From Amphibalanus amphitrite (lineage: Eukaryota; Arthropoda; Thecostraca; Balanomorpha; Balanidae), in the NCBI RefSeq assembly GCF_019059575.1, contig NW_024882957.1, positions 98,501-162,500 of the forward strand: 64,000 bases of DNA, read 5' to 3'. This document shows, piece by piece, positions 10,185 through 21,800 of this stretch. The position numbers and the translations under genes were made by a program. Position 1 is the first letter of the stretch. Each line of letters opens with the position of its first letter. Below the pieces are notes generated by a model. It worked only from the letters and a program-made list of their open reading frames with translations. It was not told where the DNA came from and did not search any database.

Positions 10185-11790
10185 CTGTATCAGCTTACCC
10201 CCAGTTAGCACCGTGGCCGAGCGCACGAGACCATCTTCGCTCCTTCGCACCACCTTCACCAGACCAAACGGCAATTGCCCCCGGGGAACGGAGGCATCAA
10301 CGACAACGACAATATCGCCTACTGCTACATTTGATCGAAGGCGCTGATCTGCAGTTCTTTCTTGTAACAAAGGGATGTATTCTTTTCGCCATCGTATCCA
10401 AAACTGGTCTGCCATATATTGCGCTTGTCGCCACAATTTTTTTTCCCAACTGCGTCATTTTTATCAAATAGGCCAGCTGGAATCGAAGAAGATCTCAGCA
10501 GTAAGATATCGTTGGGCGTCAGGGGATCGGGGTCTTTTGGATCCGCAGACACCGCTGTTAAGGGGCGACTGTTGAGTATGTACTCCACTTCACATAAAAA
10601 CGTTTGCAAGCTTTCGTCAGTCAACTTTTGCAGATGCAGTATAAAATCAAGAATTTTTTTTCACGCTTCTAATCATGCGCTCCCAAGCGCCACCAAAAGT
10701 TGATGCTTGCGGGGGGTTGAAAATCCACTTAACCTGCTTTTCTAACATTGCCGAATGGATTGCGTCACTGTCAGCCAAAAGGTCCAACTCTCTACTTAGC
10801 TCTCGCTTGGCACCTACGAGGTTCGTACCACGATCAGATCTGATGGTTCTTATTTGTCCTCTCCTCGCAAGGAACCTGCGAAATGCACAAATGAAGGAGT
10901 CGGTTGAAAGGCTGCTGGCAACTTCAATGTGTACAGCACGAGTGCTCAAACAAGAAAAGATGATACCGTATTTTTTCACTTGACTTCGCCCCCGGGCTAC
11001 GAAAAACGGACCGAAGAGGTCAGTTCCAGTACTTGAAAATGGCGGCTCCAGAGCACAAATGCGGTCAGGAGGTAAGTCGGCCATCTTTTGTGTTTCCGGC
11101 TTGCGCTTCATTCTTCTACACCGGACACAGTTTCCGAGGACCCGTCTTACCGCGCTATTTCCTTTTAGAATCCAATACGTCCTTCGTATTTCTGAGAGGA
11201 CATGCTCTCTACCTCCATGCCCTACATCTTCATGTACCTTTTGTATCAACATGTCGACGACCCTCCCTTTTGCCGGAAGAATAACAGGGTGTTTAGTGGT
11301 GTGCTGGGAAGAGGAGTGCCGCAACCTGCCTCCTACGTGGAGGAGGCCGTCGTGGATATAGGGGTCCAGTCGGTAAATGCTGCTTGTTCTACGCAAAAAT
11401 TCGGAGCTTAAATCAGTCAGTTCTTGCTGGAACGTTGTATGCTGCTCGTGTTTGAGAATGACATGCTCAGCTTCTAAAATGTCCTCTGGCGCAAGGCGAC
11501 GATTATCACTGGTTTTCTTCCTAAGGTAAGAGCGTATGCGGAGTAACCAGGCGACCGCTCGTGTCAGACGTTTCCACGACGAAAAATAATTTATGCATCT
11601 ACGTATAGGATGGACGTTGTCTGCAGCATTATTTTGTAACATGCACGCGGCCGTCGTGACCTTTTTCACCTCTGGGTCGTCATCTGGTAGATAACTATCA
11701 ACGCAGTTCTGTTTTGGTAGATCTCTCGTCTCCCAGAGGAATTGCGGGCCATGCTGCCACTGCATATTCTTAATAAAAATTGACGGGATA
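10185..11790 (-). pseudogene. BEL/Pao pol 3' region (fossil)
   Basis: Part of the BEL/Pao fossil. The order is: tail of the RNase H domain, an H2C2 zinc-binding module with a CxxC pair (NCVRCRRMKRK), the integrase core (motifs THIS-like RAVHIEV and FNPPQASTFGGAWERMI), then the DUF5641-type tail typical of BEL/Pao (ILNSRPLT, PLTPNDILLL, VGDIVVVVD). Broken; it lacks the front of pol and is split from its last residues by the hAT at 7201-10183. Confidence 0.85.
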
Positions 11791-12176
11791 ACGTTTGAGA
11801 AGCTGAGCTTTGGAAATTCCGAACGAAAAACGAAGAAAACGAACGGAAACGATCGAGCTTCCCATCGAATTGAAATACCGAATTCGTACGAAGGATCGAA
11901 CATAAACTGAATATGTCATTGAACGGTTTTCAAAACGTTTTCAACTCTGGAAATATCACCGAGAAATGGTCACGTGAATGAGAGTTCAGATAATTCAAAA
12001 TTTGTTTCATGTTTTTATTTGCTTTTACTTGTTCGATAGATATGGTCGTTTTTTGAATTGATTTGACTTTTGTTACCCGTCTAGGCGACTTCTGTTACTA
12101 TTAAAACCAGTATCCAAATATATTGCGTTTTCATTTCAGATGTTCTTTTTGTTATTGTTGGCCTACGGCGGTAACA

Positions 12177-12853
12177 GTTTTAATACGTAACATTGTACAG
12201 ATAACAGTTCAGTAACCTTCGTTTATCGAGATACCTTAACCATGGAACATTTGTGCCTGGCCGATCGTGCTAAATTAGACCAGAAGATCATGGAAGCCCT
12301 TTCAGAAATTCTTGAAAATTCAAACGTTATTATGTTTATATAATTTCTTCTATAGTTATCGATCCGGTTTATCTGTTTCCCGTTTTAAACGAAGTAAAAT
12401 TGGCCATCCTTTCTTTTCATGCCCATGTCCGTGCGGTGACTCGGTCATGCCCTACTTGAACTTTGTCATTAATGATCCCTGGTAACCTTCATTCAAAACG
12501 TTCCTGCTTTTCGTCATTTGCTACGTGTTTGGAACATGTGTTAGTTGTGCTTTTTCGGTCAATGTTTGTTTAATGTGGCGCAATTAATAAGCTCCTCTTT
12601 CCGTTTCTCTACACCGCCTTTTTAGCGAAAATCCTGTTTCGTTGGGCACTGTCCTCACTTCCCATTTTCATGTTAAGCGGTATGCACAAATTTACCAACT
12701 TGTATGGCTCTATCTCTGTTTATTCTTTAACGCGTCTAAATTTACCGTACCCCTTTGAATGCTTGGTACTAACATATTTTCCCCGTTAGCAATCTTCATC
12801 GTGCCCTGTATTTCATTCCCCCTATCTATCTGACGTCCCTCTCCGTCCCACAG
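12177..12853 (+). other. no gene seen; ends in an intron acceptor
   Basis: AT-rich sequence with no recognised repeat or frame. The last bases form a pyrimidine-rich tract and CAG acceptor (12851-12853) for the exon that follows. Confidence 0.4.
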
Positions 12854-13014
12854 GGCTGACCATGTACTTTGGCTACGGCGTGCACCACGCGGTGGCCGGC
12901 CGGCGGGCGGCGGCTGAGACCACGGCCCTGGACCAGCTGCCACCCTACTCAGACACATCGTCAGATCAGTCGGGAGGCTCCGAGCGGCATCGACTCATCG
13001 ACGCAGACCGGTAG
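12854..13014 (+). CDS. last exon of a cationic amino-acid transporter (SLC7 CAT type), partial
   Basis: After a good acceptor (TCCCACAG) the frame reads LTMYFGYGVHHAVAGRR and ends at TAG 13012-13014 after 52 codons. A short hydrophobic piece ending YFGYGxxHS-like is the hallmark of the last membrane helix and start of the C-terminal tail in CAT transporters (SLC7A1-4, fly slimfast). The tail is acidic and Ser-rich (YSDTSSDQSGGSERHRLID). CAT proteins import arginine and lysine across the plasma membrane. The exon starts with two bases of a split codon. No earlier CAT exon is visible between 2000 and 12850, so the rest of the gene would lie upstream of the window, with the first gene (1-1498) in its intron; otherwise this is a stray exon copy. 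Confidence 0.55.
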
Positions 13015-15848
13015 AAGGAGGAATGGAAGGGGTGGGGAGTTTAGGGAATTGGCAGTAGAAGTTCGCGATAGGAAGGGGTGAGGAGGAGATGGATGGTTGA
13101 AGGAGGGAGTGGAAGTGCTGAGGAGTTCGGGAGCGTAGGGTGGTGGTCTCACGTGATAAGAAGGGGTGAGGAAGTGTGTGGGAGGAGATATGAAGTTAGG
13201 CGAGAAGAGGCCACTGTAAAGCAGAGCTTGCGGAGGAGGCAGTTATGACACAGGAAAGGACGTAGAAATCGGCAGTCGGTGCCAAAGACGATAGGGCCCT
13301 GTCGTTTCCCCACAGGGAGGCAATCGGTAAAATTCATGGTAGGACAGCACACACCAGCTAGATGTAAAATAGGAGTATCAAATTTTGAAATGTAAGCGCT
13401 ACAGCGTATATACAAGCGTCCTAGATGTGACGGGTTAAATCCAGGGATCAGTCTAGAACAAATATATCGTATGCTTTATAAATGCTATGAAGATTTATAT
13501 AAAGCATATCGTCTTATGTCTGGTTTAGTCTTGCGTGTTTGTATTTTTATGCCATTTAGTTTTCACGTTTGTGTAGCTTGCCCTCTTGATACTGAGCGGT
13601 CGACGCCAGTTTTATTGATGCTTCGATATTACACTGGCGGAGTTTTGACACCATCTGGAGGCTGGCAGCGGCCCTCTCGTGGCGTGCCCACCCCGCTACT
13701 GCTGGGTGTTGAGCTTGGGAAGGATAGTGGGCGGGGGTCCAGGCGTGCGGAGCACACCTCGCTCTCCACGACCCTCCGCCTCCAGAGGCGCCGTGGGTGG
13801 CGTTCGTCAGCGTCACATCTTAGAGTGTGTGTCTGTCCCTGGCCCCTCTCCCGAGCGCGCCCCCCGCGCGCCACCACTGGGTGGCCGCTACCACGAGCAC
13901 CTCCGCGGAGAAGGCTAGGCAGGGAAGGTCTCAGTCGCTACTTCATCAACTGTGATTGTATTTATAATTTGTGATGGTACTTATGATTTAAATGTGCGAT
14001 GCATGACTATGTTACTTATTCGTTGGGATCGATATTTATTTTAATTGGAGTTTGCTGGTTGTTCGCACAAAGGTTTATACTGAGCAGTTAGTGGGAACTT
14101 TTCGCGTCTATTCTATCCATTTCATGCCCGTCTCGGAAGATATTTCTGGGTATGCTGTAACGCACACGGCACACACACCTGCATTGGGCTAATCAGAACA
14201 TGTTGCTGTGTGACGGGTTATGAACTTCTGTGTTGTGATCCAACCCAACCATTTGCTACGACGGGGCCGCTGGCCCGTTTGCTGGGTCATAGGATGACTG
14301 AAGTAGTGGTTAATTGAAGTATTATTTTTATATTCCAGCGCCATGCCAGTTGTGATGTGTTGGCGCGGCAGAATCTCGCAGTATTTTATTTGTCTTCTGC
14401 AATGTCCCCTTGAGTTGAGATCTATAGACCACCTTTTCCTGCGTTCGGCTTTGAATCATGTCGACTGTGTGCATTGATTTATATTGTTCACGGTCGCGAC
14501 CGTTCGTATGCAACTACAACAACGCAGTGCTTTTCGTTTAGCATTTTAATCAAAACAATATGCATCAACCGCCCAATTTTAATTTCTCGCACAATGTTAA
14601 CTGCCAACGATGGAAGTCCGTGTATTACCGTAGATAGTAGATACCGAGCCAAGCGAGAAAAGGGGTCGATCCTCAGACTTACAACATCACAGAAACTGTC
14701 AAATATCAACTGCCGCCGAAATAACGCGTATTGCTGTAATTCCTGTTACCGGCGACTGTGTGCTGTCATATTTATTGATGTGCCGCGATACGCCCCTGCG
14801 CCAATGACGTACTTCCGTGACTGTTGAGACGTCATATCAGTGTGGTGACGTTGGTGATGACGCCACATATCGTCAGTGTGCCATGTTCTGTCAGTGTTGT
14901 GGTCCGGTGACGGAGCTCGCCGTGCTGCAGTGGACGTAGACGCCCCCCACCGCCGGCAGGGAGTGGTCTATTTTATTAGTGTCGTGTTGATTGTATGGTG
15001 TACGGTACAGTGTACACCCGATGTTGAATGTACTGGTATTGATGGTGATGAAATACATACATATGGATGTCAGCAGTATTGTCTCTGTGAGTGGATTGGA
15101 GTTTGGTAGTGAAACGTGCGGCGTTTGGACAGAATGGTCACAAAAGTTACGTGCTGGCAGATTCTGCGCAACGTCCCCGTTCTACCTAGTGAGTATAAGA
15201 GACGCATTATTATGAAATATTAAGACGTACTGTGTCTAAAATTGCATATCTGGTGAATCCGGCACCGTGTAGTTATAAAGCCAATCGCTTTTGTTCTCTT
15301 TCAAACCGCAGCGCATACACCACGGCACTTCTCGGTCGTATGAAAATTGTATTGATATACAATAATACAGATCACACTACACAAATCACATCTGAAGCCC
15401 CCCCCCCCACACACACACACACAAACACACGTCACCCAAAGCAGCCGCACAGAGTCACACGTTGTACTTCGAGCCTTGGACACATCGGCACCGGGTCAAA
15501 TTCTAAACAATAGCACCAAGGATTTAGCATGCATTGTACTAAACATATCGCACAAACTACTTGAGGTCTGCGCACACCTCCAAGGCTCCCGACTCATGGG
15601 TCTTTCACTATAAACTTAACTACTCTAGTTTGCGTCCATGTCGTTGGTCCAAGACCCAAGACTACCTAGGTTTTCAGAGGCATGTTATGCCACGTACTAG
15701 CTAGTTCGCTAAGCTATTTAGTTACTACTAGGGATCTTCCGTGATATTCGTCCAGCTTCGACACCAGTTTGCCACTGGGGAACGGACATAAGGGAGTAAC
15801 TCCCCTCACTTGGGGAGTAACGCCCTCACCGGGGGAGTAACTCCCTCA
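13015..15848. other. intergenic / 3' UTRs between convergent transporter exon and ZC3H3
   Basis: No further gene supported. Contains a GC-rich stretch at 13620-13920, CRE-like TGACGTCA-type sites around 14800-14870, a C-run followed by (CA)n at 15399-15430, and a triple repeat at about 15795-15850. In that triple repeat, units like GGGAGTAACTCCCTCAC, each nearly self-complementary, lie directly after the ZC3H3 stop codon in its 3' UTR. Confidence 0.45.
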
Positions 15849-18800
15849 CTACTCCTCGTCACTGCTATCTGCGATGGCGATAAACGAGGGCATTTCGGCC
15901 ATGGGCGGCCGAGGCCTCCTCTCTCCCTCTACCTCCTCTTCCTCCTCTGTCTCCGAGTCGCTCTCTGCCGCTGACGGCTGCGGCCGGTCGCCCAGGTAGT
16001 ACCGGCCGCGGCCGCGTGGCGGCGCCACCGGCGTGGTCTCGGGCAGCGGCCGGGCGGGTGCGGTACTAGCGGACTGACTCCGTCGCCGGTGACGACGCGC
16101 GCGGTGTGCTAGCGGACAGGAGGTGCCGCGCGGACACTCGCCCTTCTCACCGAACTCGGGGCAGATGTACAGGTGCTTGTCGGTGCACTGAAACGGAATA
16201 CAGCAGACGGTTAGAAGGGATAAGCGAGAGAAGGGTACTGTGTGGCTGGCGCACTCTGTACTATAGCATCCTCCAATGAGGAATATCAGGAATTAAAAAA
16301 AAAGAAACACACACACACAAAACGCTGCACCCGTACCCACTTTTCACATGAGACACAGTTGCTAGGGGTGTATCGAACACCAGCGCTAACCGCCTTATCA
16401 CAGTCGCCCAACCACTGCTACCCGTCACCTATCCGTGCTTCTATCCTCAGGATACTGAAATCCTTCTCCTCCACGCCGCAACCCCCCTCCGGGCTGGACA
16501 GGCAACGTTATCTCATGCGGGCTGCTCCCTTGGAGCGGCACCGCTGCTCCTGAGGGAGCGCACCCCGTAGCCGGGTGCAGTGAGTGCCTTGGGGCTGGGT
16601 GGCCTGTCCTTTTGGACGGGCTCAGCCCCGGCGACTCACTAGGATGCCTGCCCAGACCAATGTCTCCCCCTAATTCCTATCATCCTTCCGGCTCTGCAAT
16701 GGTCTTGTCGACCGAAAGGGCCTAACTCAACGAAACAAACAAAACAAACAAACAAACTGCTACCCGTAATTCTCCACCATCCTTCCGCCCCACGTCCCCA
16801 CTCACCAGCTGTCCTCGGGCGCAGAAACCGGCCAGAAACTTGGTGCAGAGCGGCGCGTCAGCATCCACATTAACATGCTGATACGGACAGTTCTCCCTGC
16901 GACACTCGGACGTCAGGAAGTGTAGACAGTGCGGCACCTTCTCCGGCCGCGGCGCGTGGTTGTAGGCGCAGCCGGGCCGCCGGCAGCCGCCCTCCTGTAG
17001 GTGACGGGTGCACACGGGTCGCAGAGCCGGGTCGTGCACGTGAGGACACTGGTCGCGCTCGTAACGCCGACACCGGCCCAGGCGGCAGAAGAAGCGGCAC
17101 GGCTGGCGACTGAGGCGCAGCGGGCCGCGCAGCACCGCCAGACTGCGCGACTTGGCGCGGCTGGGGGCGGAGAGGAAGGGGTTGTTAGTAGCGGGGCGGG
17201 AAAGGGGCAGCTAGTTACGAATTGCGATTCGCCTCGTGACACCTCGCTAGGTGGCAGCACCGTAGAACCGTATAGATAGGATAGCGAATGTGGCGCACGA
17301 GTTACGAATACCGGTAAACGTGTATTTCTGTATCAGCTTCAGTGGAAATTGGGGTTGGGGCAGTTGGGGGAAGCTGATTATTATCGATTTTGATCTCTTT
17401 TATGTAACGTTTTGGGTTTTTGACCTTTGGAGTAAATTACCCTGCTATCGCTAGTGAATATCATACAGCATTTGGCTGCAGAAATCGCTATGACCTTTGA
17501 CTTTTAATCTCAGTCTGAAGCAGCTTACAAAGACGCATGGCAATTCGTTAAATGATCTTGTTTCCATTATTAGAATGGATATATTTCAGGCAATAAGGTG
17601 CATATGCAATCTTTCATGTTCTAGCAATAGCATGGTATGACAATGACATGACCACACAAGTACAAAAGACAGGACTCAGACTACAACTACTAGTGGCATT
17701 TGACTGAAATCGGAAGTCAGAAGTGATGGCTGCCAACCCGATTCCACTGCTAACAGCAGCTGTTCCACTATGCTAGGGTTTCTGAGGCAGCTTCCAGCAG
17801 CAGGCTGCAGCCCTGGAAGGAAGGAACTGAGGAGTCTTGCTGCCAACCCTCAAAACCCACTTGCTGCAGATGGCTGTTTGTTTCAAGGAGGTAGCTGAAG
17901 AGATTAGAGCTACCATTAAGTCTGTTGCTGGCATGTGTGGTGCAGCACAATATGTTACATGTGTTCTGCACATGTGTCCAGCAGAGCACAGAACATATTT
18001 AGCTCATTGCACCTCACCTCAGTCACCCCCTTACTCAGCATTGAATCGACAAATGGTCTGCTTTATTAGTTACAACCTCTGCTCAGTGCTTTAGAAGTTG
18101 GTGCAGTATTGGTGGCATTAGAGGCATTGTAATCAATGATATACGTTCACAGCTGGCCTGAATTTGCACATATATCTCTTTTGTTTCCTGAACTATATCA
18201 ACATCATATGATCAATGGTGTGAGAATACTACCTGGGAGAGGGAAGCAATCTGATGTCCTCGGGTGTTCATTCATACCTTCCCTTCAACAAGCCTGGGGT
18301 ACCCTTAAAGTTATATTCATTGCCAGGGCCATTTATCTTTCACATATGTAACTGATAACTGAATGGAAGAATGTAGAAGTCACAAATTTTTGGTGTCACT
18401 GGTCATAAGGCTCCACCCTCTGAAGCCTTATGAATCTGAAGTGATAACTCAGAACTGAGTTTGAATTACATAGATAACATATCCCCCTATCCCCCCTATC
18501 ATTGGGAGCAGAATCAGCCCCTTCTGAACCGAATACTTCCCTCATTCCCTGCTCAGTGCTCAGGCTAGTAGCTACTGCCTTTTGGCCCTGACATGCAGAT
18601 ATCATTAGCAAAAAGCAATGTGAAATGAACATGTCCCTTCGCCTTCCGGGGCGCCGTTCGAGCAGCTGGTTTTGTAAGTCTGTTCCATTCCATCCCACTG
18701 GTCAACAGGTCATTTGAAAGGTTGAGCGAACCCGCACTGAACTCACCGTTGGCCCGCACCAATCCCTGATCATTCTACATCGGCACCCGAGCGTCCACGC

Positions 18801-21800
18801 TGGTTTCTGAAGGCTGCAATCTACAGGTCTTTGAGGGCTCCACGGTGGCGTTTTGGGGCCCATCGCAGATTTAAGTTCCGACGGTAGTCAATGAGGACTT
18901 TATGCAGGTTTCCGAGAACTCCATGCCTATTTCTGAGGGCCCCACGTCGGCCTGTGACGGGCTATAAAAGGTGAATGTCTTATGCCGGCATATGAATGCT
19001 CTTAACCCGCGCACCGACGGGGGTCTGCGCCAACTTAGTACCGACGGGGGGGGGCGGATGACCGCCCCCCCCTGAGATCTCGAGAACGAAGCAAGATAGC
19101 GACAAGCGGTAAACGGCATCGGATACGCACGGTCAAGATCTACAATTTTTACTAAGGTCATTTTCAGGTCAGGTCAAAGATGACGTCACAGGGGTCGAAA
19201 AAGTCAAAATGGCGGCGCTAGATATGGAGAGAGTTTTTCTCGAATAACTTTCGAATTAGTCAAGATATGAACAAACTAAGGGCATCATCGTGATCCTCTC
19301 GTCAATCCGCATCGAATGATATATATGTTGACCTCGAAAGGTCAAGGTCAAAGGTTGACCTCAGGTCACGTGACCTCGAGGTCATCATGTATATCATTCG
19401 ATGCGTCTTGACGAGCTGAACACAATGAGACCATCCACGCGTCTGTATCTTGTTCCTGTACGGAGTTATTGGCCAAAAACCTTTGGTGACCTTTGATGAC
19501 GTCACATGACCTCACAGCTGCCCAACAGCAAAACAGACCTCAAGGTAGTGAAGGTTGATCGTATATGAAGTCATGTATGGTATATGGGGCCATTCCGACC
19601 CGTTTTAGTGGTAAAAACAGGGAGTTGATTTTTCCCCCATTGACTTATAATGGGGAGGTCGCGAAATTGACCTGACCTTAGGTCACCGATATCAAAATTC
19701 CGAGATATACAAATTGTAGCTACTAATGACCTAATAACATCCTGCGACTTTCAAAGGCCTCCGACATCTACTGTAGCTCTGGCACGGTGACAAAGTTGCA
19801 AAAAAGTGACTTGAGGTTGGGTCATTCAAAGTGACCTGGTGACCTGACCTTGAAAGGTAGGAGGTTCAAACTTGCACACCATGTGTAAAATTGATAAGGG
19901 AATAGTCATACCAAATTTCGCGGCGCTACGCGCCGCGGTTTTCCCGCTATTCGCGAAAAACCTCAGGGGGGGGCGGATATCCGCCCCCCCCCCGTCGGTG
20001 CGCGGGTTAAGATCTCAGGGCGGTTCCAAAGCATCGGGCGGTACCTACCTACGTAGAAAACCGTTACGGCGAGGGTTCAGACAATGTGCCAGGAACCTTG
20101 CTCTTTCGGCGGATTGCAATATCCTTATCGGCCGCCCTTACCGCCCTAACATTTGTTGTAATCACCAATAGGCAATACTGCTTACGAAGTGCCACGGGAC
20201 GCTTTGTTCAGGGCCCTTTTGACTGTGAAAGGATGTATGATGGGCTATGAGAATCATTATTCGTGATCTATGAGGAATTTGTCGTCGAATTATGTGCATT
20301 GCATTCCAATTTTGAAAGAAAAAGTATTCGAAATCCGAGGTCTCGTGAGATTAGACCGGCCGGTCTGCCTACGGAGCGGCCGCCGGATCCTACCTATAGT
20401 AGTTCAGGAAACGGCCACCAGATGTCAGCCACTTCTGAGTCACGAGGCGAATAGACGACACCAAGCGGTGACAGATGCGAGCCAGCATGATAACGTTAAC
20501 AGCCTACCGAGATCAGTAATGAATATATGAACTGCATTTGTTCTTTAAGGCATTTCAGGTCAATATTGGTAAATATTGTCAGCGTTTCCAATTCACTACA
20601 GTATCTGAAACCTACACAGTAGTTACATCTGCTGCACATAACAATACAATCTCGCACCTTCCCAGACCATTCGCGTCACTCGTTCCATTATCCCAGCGCC
20701 ATCCCTGCACCCTCACTGACCTGATGACCGTGCGACTCGTCTGGCGGCGACTGTCCGCCGTCAGTGTGCCGTCTGCCGCCGGTCGGAAGGTCACACCCCC
20801 GATATCCAGTCGCGGGGGCGCCGGCGTACCGCGGTCCACGCGGCGGAGGCTGCGGCCGCCGGCCTCGACACGGAACCGGGCGCCGCGGACACTGATCCAA
20901 CCCGGGGAGCGGGCGGACGATCCTGCCGTGGGGGGGGGTCAAACTTCAATGATCCGCTGATACAGCCCGGAGAACACACGAACGACCCCGTCGGGGAAGA
21001 GGGAGTCGGGAGGTTCAATGATTCACTGATTCATCCCTGAGGACGGCGGCATAACAAGCTTTTGTCTCACTCTCAGCATGATATGCATATCAAAATTAAA
21101 ACATCTATGTTTTAATTTTGATATGCATATCATGCTGAGAGTACCTCAGCTATAGCTGAGGTACATACTAAACAAGAAACCCGGATTATGGCTCAACAAT
21201 GCTAATGCAACGAATTGGAAAACGATTCAATTGCTTCCGTTCTCAATAATCCCCCTCCAAACGTGGATACTGGATACCGAACTTCAGAATACTACCAAAT
21301 GCCCATTTATAAAAGCACCCGCAAAAAGCATACCTGTGGCAGCAGCCCCGTTCTTCTGCGTCGACTTCGGCACGGCACGCTGCAGTTTTCTCGCCGTAGT
21401 TTTGTAGAGAAGGCCTCCGATGTTAACGAACCGTGTGGAGCCCAGACGGAGACTGCCGGCACTCCTGCAGAGTAGGGTCGGCACATTCAGTACTCGTTAG
21501 GATAACCGGGACAAACGTGACATGTGCTGAGTACTTGTTCGGCCACGTTACAGTTGACCTATGTGAATGTCACCATTTACCTAATACCTACTTAAATACC
21601 TAGCGCGTTATATGCTTCAAACGGCAAGACGACACGACACCGTATTCAAAGGAAAAATTTTCAGTCTGGTAAGCTTCAACCATTCTGGATTTCCAACATG
21701 TATTTCCAGACCGTGCACGACTATATACGCGCCTCTTGAAAACATACATATGCCTGTATGTGCCTGTCCCCCAGCCGGCCTGTCCTCGCTACCTATACTC

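Larger units (their letters stand above)
4786..12176 (-). mobile_element. BEL/Pao LTR retroelement fossil with an inverted LTR piece
   Basis: A broken BEL/Pao copy read on the minus strand. The 3' LTR runs from about 7108 down to 4786 (ends TGTTAGCG and GGTAACA); its body is split by a DNA transposon at 5001-6890. The 3' part of pol lies at about 10185-11790 and its last stretch continues left of a hAT inserted at 7201-10183. At 11791-12176 is a second copy of about 385 bp of the same LTR, but in the opposite orientation, so the fossil is bounded by inverted rather than direct LTR sequence. Gag, protease and most of the reverse transcriptase are absent. No matching target duplication was found outside the two ends. 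Clearly dead, with several breaks besides the two large insertions. Likely fairly old: it had time to receive two rounds of nested insertions and the two LTR pieces differ by substitutions and small gaps. Confidence 0.75.

Noticed and set aside
20538-20960. 140-aa plus-strand frame over ZC3H3 exon 4
   Set aside because: Antisense shadow of the exon, whose minus frame matches ZC3H3 motifs and splice phases.
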